Assembly (NCBI GenBank): GCA_016125275.1 | Contig: WGMB01000002.1 | Location: 214,490 to 253,230, forward strand | Reading direction: 5' to 3' | Length of the DNA: 38,741 nt | Source of the DNA: Acidobacteriota bacterium | GTDB taxonomy: Bacteria > Acidobacteriota > Terriglobia > Bryobacterales > UBA6623 | Shown: positions 1-8,500 of the stretch, piece after piece | How positions within the stretch are numbered: the first letter of the stretch is position 1 | Layout: each line of letters begins with the position of its first letter | Made by a program: the position numbers and the translations under genes | Notes under the pieces: model-generated | What the model was told of the DNA's origin: nothing | What the model saw: only the letters and a program-made list of their open reading frames with translations | The model's database searches: none

Positions 1-990
1 GCTCTTCAGCGGATTGTCGCCGTGGCGTCCGCCGGCGGCGTAGTGCTCGATCGCCTGTTCGAGCGTGGCGACGCTGCCGTCGTGCATGTAGGGCGCGGTG
101 ACCGCGATGTTGCGCAAGGTGGGCGTGCGGAACTTGCCTACGTCCTCCGGGCGGCCCGTGTGAGCATGGATGCCGGTGTTCGGCGGGGGGTACGACAGGG
201 TTCCCGGGAGGTTGTACAGCCCCGTGTTGTGAAACAGTCGGGGCGGATCGGGCTGGGCGGCGGTGCGGACCGGGCCGCTGAAGTTGAAGCCGCCGTGGCA
301 CTGAAAGCAGCCCGCCTTCTCGCCGCTGAAGAACAGGATCTCGCCGCGCTGGGCCGCTGGAGAGATGGCTGAGGCGTCGCTGCCGAAGTGGTAGCGGTCG
401 TAGGGCGAGCGGCCGGAAAGGATCGTGCGTTCAAAGCAGGCCAGGGCGTCCAGGATGCGCTCGACCGAAAAAGGGCCGGCGTCGGACGGAAACGCCACGC
501 CTAACAGCTCCGGGTACGGCTCGCTGCGGCGCAGAATCTCCAGCAGCGCCTCCTCGCGGCCGGCCTGCCCCAGCTCGACCGGATCGACGCCGAACAGCGG
601 CACGCGGGCCTGCAGCTCGAGCGAATCGAGCGTCGGGTGGGCCCAGGTGAGCGTCGGCGCATAGGCGACGTTGGCTAGGCTCATGCTCCCGCGCGGATGC
701 TCCTCGCCCGTGGAGCCGAGGCCGCGAGCGCGTCCGTCGGTGAAGGCCAGCTCCTGGCGATGGCAGGAGCCGCAGGACTGCGTCCGGTTGGCCGACAGGC
801 GGGGGTCGTAGAACAGGCGCCGCCCCAGCTCGACCTTGGCCGCGGTCATGGGATTGTCGGCGGGGACCCAGGGCTCGGGGAAGCCGGGCGGCAGGTCCCA
901 GACGAAGGGCTCCTGCGCGGTCCCGGCGACCAGCGCGACGCCGAGCATGGCGCAAGCCGCGATCCGGCAGAGCTGCGGCAGACGTGGCAT
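1..990 (-). CDS. MbnH/MauG-type di-heme cytochrome c peroxidase (3' end cut by window)
   Basis: Periplasmic di-heme c-type enzyme of the bacterial cytochrome c peroxidase/MauG superfamily; relatives reduce peroxide or, as MbnH, oxidise a tryptophan on a partner protein. The 330 residues present begin with a signal peptide (MPRLPQLCRIAACAMLG) and carry two CxxCH heme motifs, CGSCH at residues 73-77 and CFQCH at 228-232. The end of the frame reads GRHGDNPLK, close to the usual C-terminus, so only a short piece is missing. The ATG lies 2 nt after the stop of the 993-1505 gene, with a GGAG Shine-Dalgarno inside that gene's last codons, so the two are probably translationally coupled. The family is clear. 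The MbnH assignment rather than general CcpA/MauG is inferred from size, the CFQCH spacing and the neighbouring TonB receptor; no MbnP-like partner is visible here. Confidence 0.88.
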   Translation of the reverse strand, partial: MPRLPQLCRIAACAMLGVALVAGTAQEPFVWDLPPGFPEPWVPADNPMTAAKVELGRRLFYDPRLSANRTQSCGSCHRQELAFTDGRARGLGSTGEEHPRGSMSLANVAYAPTLTWAHPTLDSLELQARVPLFGVDPVELGQAGREEALLEILRRSEPYPELLGVAFPSDAGPFSVERILDALACFERTILSGRSPYDRYHFGSDASAISPAAQRGEILFFSGEKAGCFQCHGGFNFSGPVRTAAQPDPPRLFHNTGLYNLPGTLSYPPPNTGIHAHTGRPEDVGKFRTPTLRNIAVTAPYMHDGSVATLEQAIEHYAAGGRHGDNPLKS

Positions 991-992
991 CG

Positions 993-1505
993 TCACTCCG
1001 CCCGCAAGCGCACGACCTCGAGCCGTTCGAGCATGCGGATCGAGCGAGCGCCCCGCTTATCGCCCGCTACGACCAAGCGTAAGGGACCTTGGTAGGGAAA
1101 CAGCGGCCGGCCGTCGACCTGATCGGCCAAGAGCACGCCGGGCTCCCGGAAAACCGGGTCGATCTCAGCCAAGCCGAAGACGACCTGGTAGCCGTCGCGG
1201 GCCACGGCCAAGACGTAGCCGGCCAGCGCCTTGCCGCGGAGCTCGTCGCCCATCGGAGCCCCGGCCGCGGCCAGCGCTTCGTGCAGCCAGACGCCTTCGT
1301 AGCGCTTCGCCACGCCGTCCTCCGTGGTCTCCACCGAGGCCCGAGGCATCGCCCGCAATTGCTCCAGCGTGAACGTGCGCTCGGACGGGAGATCGCCCCT
1401 CACCGTCAGGATGGGCTTTTCGGGGGCCTGCTGGGCGGCCAGAAGGGGCGCGACCGCCAGCAGGAGGAGAAAGCCGCGGCGAGCAATGTTGTTCACACAC
1501 GACAT
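993..1505 (-). CDS. Secreted SUOX-fold (molybdopterin-binding-like) protein without the Mo cysteine
   Basis: A 170-residue exported protein: signal peptide (RRGFLLLLAVAPLLAAQQ), then a single domain of the sulfite-oxidase molybdopterin-binding fold (PF00174 type). The typical pattern is seen in FTLEQLRAMPR, KRYEGVWLHEALAAAG, GYVLAVARDGYQVVF and GPLRLVVAGDK. The only cysteine is residue 3, in the signal region, so the cysteine that ligates molybdenum in true sulfite oxidase/YedY enzymes is missing and cofactor binding is doubtful. It is first in an apparent two-gene unit with the di-heme peroxidase and divergent from the TonB receptor, which suggests a shared job in metal or redox handling in the periplasm; this is inference. 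The start could also be the GTG at 1496. The contrast with the cysteine-containing enzyme at 29570-30781 is useful. Confidence 0.75.
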   Translation of the reverse strand: MSCVNNIARRGFLLLLAVAPLLAAQQAPEKPILTVRGDLPSERTFTLEQLRAMPRASVETTEDGVAKRYEGVWLHEALAAAGAPMGDELRGKALAGYVLAVARDGYQVVFGLAEIDPVFREPGVLLADQVDGRPLFPYQGPLRLVVAGDKRGARSIRMLERLEVVRLRAE

Positions 1506-1518
1506 TGTCTGCTATACC
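1489..1518 (+). promoter_or_regulatory. Candidate promoter for the TonB receptor (possibly leaderless)
   Basis: TTGTTC (1489-1494) and TATACC (1513-1518) are separated by 18 nt, and the ATG at 1526 is 7 nt after the -10 box, so transcription would start at or next to the start codon. There is no Shine-Dalgarno before 1526. Read on the opposite strand the same bases give TATAGC (1516-1511) just before the 1505 start, so the two divergent genes may share a -10 core. Sequence-only prediction. Confidence 0.4.
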
Positions 1519-1525
1519 GGACGTC

Positions 1526-3748
1526 ATGCACAAGACGCCCTTCCTCTTGGCCGCGTTGGCCACGCTTCTCCTCTGCGCCTGGCCGCTTTCGGCGCAGAGC
1601 GACTCCTGGTTGGACTGGATGGCCGAGTTAGAGCTGCTGCAATCTGAGGCGGAGCGGCAGGAGCGTTCCGGCGCGCCGCTCGACGCCGTCCGCAGCCGGG
1701 CCTCGGCCGTGGCCGACGAGATGCGGACCTGGACGGCGGCGCATCCCGACGTGGAAGCTTCCGTGCCCGTCCTCAGCGGCGACGACGTGAGCGGGTGGAT
1801 CGGGTCCTTGCTGGAGGCGGCCCGCGGGATCGCCCGGAGCGGCGGCAACAGTCCGTTCAACCTGGGCCGCGTCGAGGTGAACGTGAGCGCAGCGGTCCCG
1901 CAGACGCCTACGGCGGTGAGCGTGGGCCAGGAGGAGATGCGGGCGCGCAACATCCTGACGGTTCCGCAGGCGCTCACGCTGACGCCCGGAGTGACTCTTC
2001 AGCGCATCGGGCCGCGCAACGAGACCGGGGTGTTCGTGCGAGGCTTCGATGTGCGCCAGGTCCCGTTCTATATCGACGGCATCCCGGTCTACGTGCCCTA
2101 TGACGGCTACGTCGACCTGGACCGCTTCACCACCTTCGATGTGGCGGAAGTTCAGGTGAGCAAGGGCTTTACGTCGCCGCTCTACGGGCCGAATGCGATC
2201 GGCGGGGCGATCAACTTGGTGACCAAGGCCCCGACCGAGCCGCTGCACCTAGACCTGGGCGCCGGCTGGACCTCCGGGCGGACCTGGAACGGGTATGCCA
2301 ATGTGGGCTCACGCTTCGAACGCTTCTGGCTGCAAGGGGGCTTGAACGCCATGGACAGCGACTACACGCCGCTGTCGGGCGACTTCCAGACGAACGCGCT
2401 ACAGCCCACGCAGGAGCGGCTGAACTCCTACCGGCACGACGTGAAGGGCAGCTTCAAGGTCGCCTGGACCCCGCACGGCTCGGACCAGTACGTGTTTTCG
2501 TACCTCAATCAGCAGGGCGAGAAGGGCAACCCGCCCTACGCCGGCGCCGACCCCAACGTGCGCGTGCGTTACTGGCAGTGGCCCCAGTGGGACAAGGAAG
2601 GCTTCTATTTCTCGGCGAACAAAGGGCTCGGCGAGACGTCCTACCTGAGGGCGCGGCTCTACTACGACAAGTTCGACAACTACCTCCAGTCATTCGACGA
2701 CGGCACCTACACCACGCAGACTCGCCCGTACGCCTTCAACAGCCCTTACAACGACGACACCTACGGCTCGATCCTCGAGCTGGGGACAGGCGCCCTGGCC
2801 CGGCAGACCGTGAAGGGCTCGTTCTACTTCAAGGACGACACGCACCGCGAAGGCAACGTGGGCGAGCCGGAGCGGTCGTTTCGGGACCAGTCGTTCTCGT
2901 GGGGCGGCGAGGACACGATTCAGCTCAGCCGCCGGTCGTCGGCGGTGGTGGGCTTCAGCGCGGACTATCTGACGGTGCGGCAGGCGCAGGATTTTCAGGA
3001 CGGACGGATTCTGGCGTTCCCGACCAGCTCGGTGTGGGCGTTCAATCCGCAGGCGGCGATCTTCTACGGGGTTTCCGGCGCGGGGCGGGCGCGGCTGTCG
3101 TTCGCGCGCAAGACGCGGCTGCCGACCATCAAGGACCGCTACTCCTACCGGCTGGGGCAAGCGATTCCGAACCCTGATCTCGACCGCGAAGTATCGAACA
3201 ACTTCGAGGTCGGCTACAGCCACACGCTGTGGCGCACGACCACGGTGGACGCGGCGGGCTTCTGGAACGAGATCGAGGATTCGGTGCAGGCCGTGTACAT
3301 CGAGACGAACCTGTTCCAGTTGCGCAACGTCGGGGCGGCCCGCAATCGGGGCGCGGAATTCTCCGTGCGGAGCCAACTGCGCCCGAACTTGCAGGTCTGG
3401 ATGAACTACACCTATCTGGACCGCAAGTACAAGTCCGCGCCGACGCTGACGCCGGTGGACACGCCGCGCCATCAGACCTACGGGGCGGTGACCTGGAGGC
3501 CGTTGGGGCGGCTCTCGCTGCTGGCCGACTTGAGGTATGAGGCCGGGCGCTACGGCAACAACCCCGCCGGTGCGCTATTCCTGGCTCCGCAGTTCGCCAA
3601 TGTCGGCTTCAACGGAACCGTGACGCTGGGGCGCGGCTTGGAACTCCAGGCGGGCCTGACGAACCTGCTCGACCGCAACTACTTCTTGGTCGAGGGGTAT
3701 CCGGAGCCGGGGCGGTCGGGGTTCGCAAACCTGCGCTACCGCTTCTGA
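1526..3748 (+). CDS. TonB-dependent outer-membrane receptor
   Basis: A 740-residue outer-membrane receptor that would import a metal chelate or other small ligand using TonB energy. It has a signal peptide (MHKTPFLLAALATLLL...LSA), an acidic helical stretch of roughly 85 residues in place of an STN or carboxypeptidase-like domain, a possible TonB box (RVEVNVSA), a plug domain (RNILTVPQALTLTPGV, VFVRGFD, YIDGIPVY, LYGPNAIGGAINLVTK) and a 22-strand-type barrel ending in an aromatic residue (NLRYRF). In-frame TTG at 1505 would add seven residues ahead of the signal peptide, so the ATG at 1526 is preferred. Divergent from the SUOX-fold/di-heme peroxidase pair with only 20 bp between start codons. 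Sequestered metals such as copper are attractive substrates by analogy with MbnT-MbnH loci, but the ligand cannot be read from sequence. Confidence 0.93.
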   Translation: MHKTPFLLAALATLLLCAWPLSAQSDSWLDWMAELELLQSEAERQERSGAPLDAVRSRASAVADEMRTWTAAHPDVEASVPVLSGDDVSGWIGSLLEAARGIARSGGNSPFNLGRVEVNVSAAVPQTPTAVSVGQEEMRARNILTVPQALTLTPGVTLQRIGPRNETGVFVRGFDVRQVPFYIDGIPVYVPYDGYVDLDRFTTFDVAEVQVSKGFTSPLYGPNAIGGAINLVTKAPTEPLHLDLGAGWTSGRTWNGYANVGSRFERFWLQGGLNAMDSDYTPLSGDFQTNALQPTQERLNSYRHDVKGSFKVAWTPHGSDQYVFSYLNQQGEKGNPPYAGADPNVRVRYWQWPQWDKEGFYFSANKGLGETSYLRARLYYDKFDNYLQSFDDGTYTTQTRPYAFNSPYNDDTYGSILELGTGALARQTVKGSFYFKDDTHREGNVGEPERSFRDQSFSWGGEDTIQLSRRSSAVVGFSADYLTVRQAQDFQDGRILAFPTSSVWAFNPQAAIFYGVSGAGRARLSFARKTRLPTIKDRYSYRLGQAIPNPDLDREVSNNFEVGYSHTLWRTTTVDAAGFWNEIEDSVQAVYIETNLFQLRNVGAARNRGAEFSVRSQLRPNLQVWMNYTYLDRKYKSAPTLTPVDTPRHQTYGAVTWRPLGRLSLLADLRYEAGRYGNNPAGALFLAPQFANVGFNGTVTLGRGLELQAGLTNLLDRNYFLVEGYPEPGRSGFANLRYRF

Positions 3749-3771
3749 AGGGTTCGGAGAGGCGAGAAGGC

Positions 3772-3803
3772 GCGGGCCCCGGTCAAAGAAACCTGGGGCC
3801 CGC
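3772..3803. terminator. Hairpin between convergent genes (bidirectional terminator candidate)
   Basis: Perfect 9-bp arms GCGGGCCCC (3772-3780) and GGGGCCCGC (3795-3803), extended inward by GGT/ACC with one bulged T, lie between the TonB receptor stop (3748) and the RidA stop (3810). Neither side has a strong T tract, so termination may be partly factor-dependent. Confidence 0.65.
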
Positions 3804-3809
3804 CGCCGT

Positions 3810-4190
3810 TTAGGGCTTGTAGGCTACGCAGTCGATCTCGACCTTGATGCCCTTGCCGGGCAGCACGGCGTTGACGGTGGTGCGCGCCGGCTTGGCCGCG
3901 CCGAAGTACTCGTTGTAGACCTCGTTCATCTCGGCGAAGTCGCGAATGTCGGACAGGAAGACCGAGCACTTGATGACGTCGCCGAGGTCGGCGCCGGCGC
4001 CGGCCAGGATCGACTTGATGTTCTCGATCGTGCGACGGGTTTCCTCGGCGACGGTTCCGATGACGAACTTGTTCGTTTGGGGATCCAGGGCAGCCTGCCC
4101 GGAGACGTAGATGAAGCCGCCGGCCTTCACGGCGTGCGAATAGGGACCTTGCGGCGCGGGGGCGCCGGGGGCTGTGATGCGATCGATCAT
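3810..4190 (-). CDS. ridA: RidA family enamine/imine deaminase
   Basis: A 126-residue cytosolic Rid/YjgF/UK114 protein, full length for the family. RidA trimers hydrolyse 2-aminoacrylate and related enamines or imines released by PLP dehydratases. Conserved features are PQGPYSHAVK near the N-terminus, YVSGQ at 28-32, and the active-site arginine and glutamate, here R103 (KPARTTV) and E118 (KVEIDCVAY), equivalent to R105 and E120 of E. coli RidA. It lies 26 nt after the stop of the PLP enzyme gene at 4217-5311 in the same direction, so the pair is probably an operon in which RidA clears the reactive product of the first enzyme. That coupling is an inference from family chemistry and position. 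Confidence 0.95.
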   Translation of the reverse strand: MIDRITAPGAPAPQGPYSHAVKAGGFIYVSGQAALDPQTNKFVIGTVAEETRRTIENIKSILAGAGADLGDVIKCSVFLSDIRDFAEMNEVYNEYFGAAKPARTTVNAVLPGKGIKVEIDCVAYKP

Positions 4191-4216
4191 GGTTGGTTGC
4201 GTCCTTCCTAGGAGAG

Positions 4217-5311
4217 TTACTGCAGTTTGCCGCGGGCTGCGACGGTGAAAACCTGCTCGACGGCGTCGCCGCGAATCCCGTACATCTTCTCATGCAGGTT
4301 CACGGTCACGCAGATGTGATTGGGGATGATGCGCAGGCGGTCGCCGATCTTGACGTCGAGCGAGGCCTCGCGGAGGTCGAGATAGCCGTGCTCCTCGTTC
4401 TTCATGTAGAACTTGACGGCGGGGTCTTCGACGATGCGTCCCCAGCTCGTGCCGGCGGCGTCGGGGACGGTTTCTGACGAGAACGTCTTGGTGCCGCCGT
4501 CGACGATGGCAAAGCCGGGCCGCGGGGTGGAGACAACCGTCACCAGGACTGCCGCGGCGCAGTGCTCCCAGCCGCAGAAGCCGGAGGCGACCATGTCGCA
4601 GTCGTTGAAGACGTAGGTGCCCGGCCGGAGCTCGTTGAGGTCCTTCATCTCGTGGGACCGGAACAGAGTGGGCGTGGAGCCGCCGCTGACGATCTCGAGC
4701 GGCAGGCCGGCCTTGCGAAAGTCGTCGCACGCTTGGGCCAGCAGCGCGCCGGAGCGGGCGAACTGGGCGTCGTAGTCGGCGTGCGGCGGCCAGATGTGGC
4801 CGGGGTAGAAATGCAAACCGAGCAGGTTGAGCCCGGGCAACCCCTGCACCTGCCGCGCCAGCGAGACCAAGGAGGCGCCGGGGGCCAGGCCGGTGCGGTC
4901 CATGCCGACGTTCTCCTCGACGAGCACGCCGATGGTCAAGCCGGCCTGGCGGGCGGCGTCAGAGAGCGCCTGCGCGACCTCCAAGCTGTCGAGCGAAACC
5001 GTCACTTGCGTCTGCCGCGCGACGGCCATCAGGCGCTCCAGCTTGCGCTGCCCCCAGACCGGATAAGCCAGCAGCAGGTCGGGCGACTGGGCCGGGGCCA
5101 TCGCCTCGGCCTCGCCGACCTTGGCCACGGTCAGGCCCACGGCTCCGGCGTCGAGCTGCATGCGCCCGATCTCCGGAGTCTTGTGCGTCTTGGTATGCGG
5201 CCGCAGCCGGAAACCGTGCTCCTTGGCGTAGGAAGCGACGCGCGACAGGTTGCCGGCGAGCGCGTCCAGATCAACGAGAAGGGCGGGAGTATCGAGCTCT
5301 GCGATGCGCAT
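4217..5311 (-). CDS. D-serine dehydratase / D-threonine aldolase-type PLP enzyme
   Basis: A 364-residue fold-III PLP enzyme (alanine-racemase-like barrel plus C-terminal D-serine-dehydratase-like domain). The N-terminus LDTPALLVDLDAL is typical, the PLP lysine lies in RPHTKTHK (residues 37-44), and the C-terminal metal site H-x-C appears as PNHICVT (H332, C334), the pair that binds zinc in eukaryotic-type D-serine dehydratase. Known members either dehydrate D-serine to pyruvate and ammonia or cleave D-threonine to glycine and acetaldehyde; sequence alone does not settle which. The following ridA gene favours the dehydratase reaction, since it releases 2-aminoacrylate. No strong Shine-Dalgarno is visible before the ATG. 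Confidence 0.85.
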   Translation of the reverse strand: MRIAELDTPALLVDLDALAGNLSRVASYAKEHGFRLRPHTKTHKTPEIGRMQLDAGAVGLTVAKVGEAEAMAPAQSPDLLLAYPVWGQRKLERLMAVARQTQVTVSLDSLEVAQALSDAARQAGLTIGVLVEENVGMDRTGLAPGASLVSLARQVQGLPGLNLLGLHFYPGHIWPPHADYDAQFARSGALLAQACDDFRKAGLPLEIVSGGSTPTLFRSHEMKDLNELRPGTYVFNDCDMVASGFCGWEHCAAAVLVTVVSTPRPGFAIVDGGTKTFSSETVPDAAGTSWGRIVEDPAVKFYMKNEEHGYLDLREASLDVKIGDRLRIIPNHICVTVNLHEKMYGIRGDAVEQVFTVAARGKLQ

Positions 5312-5464
5312 GCCTGGAAGGGCGAGCGTATCGAAGACGGGGAAGGGATGGCAAGCGCCGAGCCCGGACCTTAGCTGGTACGTAGATACACCGAAGGAAA
5401 TAGGCCGTTTTGCCGATCACAGTGAACAGGGCCGCCCGGCTAGCCTGAACGCGTCGTGGCAGCG

Positions 5465-5488
5465 CTCCCCGACCCATGAGGCGGGGAG
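5465..5488 (+). promoter_or_regulatory. Hairpin in the leader of the GGDEF-EAL gene
   Basis: Perfect 7-bp arms CTCCCCG (5465-5471) and CGGGGAG (5482-5488) around a 10-nt loop lie 40 nt before the ATG at 5529, in the 217-bp gap between divergent genes. No T tract follows, so it is not an obvious terminator. I looked for the c-di-GMP-I aptamer core and did not find it. Function unknown. Confidence 0.4.
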
Positions 5489-5528
5489 TCTCCGCGGGCG
5501 GCTGTCTTATCGTCCTGTTTGCGCGGCA

Positions 5529-8500
5529 ATGCGTTTGTTTCGCTGGCAAAGCATAAAAAGGAGGCTGGCAACCCTCCGACGCCCGGGTCTACCGGAGCTC
5601 GCCTTCGTCGGCGTAGCTTTGTCCTGCCTGCTGCTGCCCCAATGGTGGGCGCTTTCCCGCAACGAAGAGCAACGGCGTCAGGAACTGCGGGTGGCGCTGC
5701 GCACGACCGCGGACACCACCGAGTTGGCGATCCAGTCGTGGGAGTCCGAGGCGCTGCGCCAAGCGCAGGCGGTGGTGCAGTCACCGGAAGTGGCCGATGC
5801 GTTCGTGCGCCTGCAACTCGGCTCCCAGGGGCCGATCGAGGCCGACGGACCGTTGCTTCGGGGAGCCCAGGCGGCCGGGTTCAGCGCCGTCGCCCTGCTC
5901 GACGCCGACGGCCGCGTCGCGGCTTCGAGCGACAGTGACTGGGAGGGACGGACCGTACCGCCTGAGCAGCTCGAGAATCTGGGCCAGGGTCCGGGTAAGT
6001 TCATCCGCTGGGAAGGGAGCGGCCCCTGGACTCCGGCCGTGGCGGCGCCCGCGCCCAAGCGAGCGGGAACCGCGGCGGGGTTCGTCGTACTCACGATGGA
6101 GCCCTTGCCGGAGCTCTCCAATCTAGTTCGCGAGCGAGCCCTGGGGCGCAGCGGCAGAACGAGCCTGTTCGCCGTCGGCGGTCCCTGGCTGGTGGATTCG
6201 ACCGGCACCACCCCGCCGGACTGCAGCCGGCCGCCGGAGGCGGTGCTGGACGAGGCCGCCGGAAGCGGTCGCCGAGGCCTGCCCGGGTCGCCGTCGTTTA
6301 ACCTGGACGGCTATCGGGACTGCCGCGGCGGCGAAGCGGTGGGCGTCTGGACGATCTCGGGCGACGCCGGCCTCGGGTTGATCACCGAGATTTCCTACCG
6401 CGAAGCCTACGGTTCGCTGTCGACCTCGCGGGTGACGTTCGTGGGCTTCGGCGTGATGCTGGCCGGTCTGCTGCTGATGCTGGTTTTGATCCAGACATCG
6501 GGCGACCCGACTCCGATCGAGTCGGCTCCCCGGCCTCCGCGCAGCAACGCCGCCTGGGGCATTCTGGGCGTGGCGCTGCTGGCGACGGTCATCGCCTGGG
6601 TGACGGCGCGCTCGCGCTACCTCGAGCACCAGCGGGACCGCTTTACCACCTCGTCGCAGCGCGTGGAAGCGGACTTTCGCGAACGGCTGGAGAGCCACGC
6701 CGCCGCGCTGGACGCAGCCCGCGGCGCCCTGGAAGCCTTCCCCGCCATGGACGTCGCCGAATGGCGCCGGTTCCTGGCCGGACTCAACTTGCGCGAGAAC
6801 TTCCCGGCCATCTCGTGCGTGACCGCCATCTCAGTGGAACAGCGGCGCGTGGAGCCACGGTTCTGCTACCCCGACGCCGCCGCCGACTCCTGCGCCCTGT
6901 GCCGCACGGTGCGCGGCGACGAAGCGCTCGCTGATGCTGTCGGCGAGGCGCTCGATAGCCATGAGCCCGTGGCGACGATTTTGGCTTCGGGCAGCCCCGA
7001 CGCGCGGCGTCTGCTCGCCGTGGTCACCGCTCCGCCCCAGCGAAACGGCGCGAAGCTGCTGCCGGTGGGCGTGCTGGACCTGGAGCAGTTGGCCCGCAAC
7101 ATGACGCGCGAGCGGAGCTTCGCCATCGAGATGGAGCTCTATGAGGGCGCCGAGCCGACGCCGGAGGCGCTGCTGTACGAGTCCGGCGGCGACCTCGACC
7201 CGGCGCAGGCCTCCGAGGACATCCCGCCGCGCAAGTCTACGTTCGTCTTCGGCGGCCGGCAGTGGACGCTGGCCCTGGCGCCTGCCGAGTCGCTGGCGAC
7301 GCCGATCACTCAGAACTATCCGGCGCAGGTGCTGCTGGCCGGTCTGGCGATTTCGGTGCTGCTGTTCGATATCGCGCTGGTGTTGTCTTCGACGCGCTCG
7401 CGGGCGCTGGCGATCGCCGAGCTGATGACGCGGCGCTTCCGCGACGGAGAAGTCCGTATCCGTGCCGTGCTCGATAGCGCTCCGGACGGCATCGTCACCT
7501 TTGACGCCCACGGCGTGATCCAAACCTTCAACCCCGGCGCCGAGAAGCTCTTCGGCTACAGCGCCGAGGAGGCGCGTGAGATCCGCATCGTGGATTTGCT
7601 GCCGGATCTGGACCTCTCCCGCGTCCAGCCGGCCGAGGGCATGGCCTTCGACGGCGTTCGCAAGGACGGCGGCCACTTTCCCAGCGAGATTGCGCTCAAC
7701 CGCACGCAGATTGGCGAGAGCCTGCTCTACACGGCGATCGTGCGAGACGTGTCGGCGCGGCGCGAAGCGCAGGAGAAGCTGGAGGAGAGCGAGCAACGCT
7801 ATGCGCTGGCCGCACGCGGCGCCAATGACGGTCTGTGGGACTGGAACCTGAAGACCAACAGCGTGTACTTCTCCGCGCGCTGGCGCAGCATGATCGGCAT
7901 CGAGGACGGCCCCTTCAGCGTGAGCCCCGACGAGTGGCTGGGGCGCGTGCACTCCGAGGACGTGGTGACCCTGCGCAAGCGGCTGGCCGATCACCTCGAG
8001 GGGCGCGTGCCGCACTTCGAGTGCGAGTATCGCATTCGTCACGCCAACGGCGGGTATCGCTGGATGCTCTGCCGCGGCATCGCCGTTCGCGACGAGGACT
8101 CTGCCGCCACGCGCATCGCCGGTTCCCAGACGGACATCACCGAGCGCAAGCGGGCCGAGCGGCAGCTGCTCTACGACGCCCTGCATGATCCGCTCACCGG
8201 TCTTCCCAACCGCACCTACTTCATGGGACGCGTGGACCAGGCGCGGCTGGAGGCCTCGCGCAGCTCGAACCGCATGTTCGGCCTGCTGTTCCTGGACATC
8301 GACCGCTTCAAGGTGGTCAACGACAGCCTGGGGCACTTCGTGGGCGATCAGTTGCTGGTGGCCGTATCCGAGCGGTTGAAGGGCTGCCTGCGTCCGGGCG
8401 ACACCATCTGCCGGCTGGGCGGCGACGAGTTCGCCATCCTGGTGGAGCACCTCGACGGCGTGAGCGACGCAACCCGCATCGCCGAGCGCATCCAGCACGA

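Noticed and set aside
5400-5500. Possible c-di-GMP riboswitch before the GGDEF-EAL gene
   Set aside because: The conserved GEMM-I core and tetraloop/receptor elements are not visible; only a simple hairpin is present.
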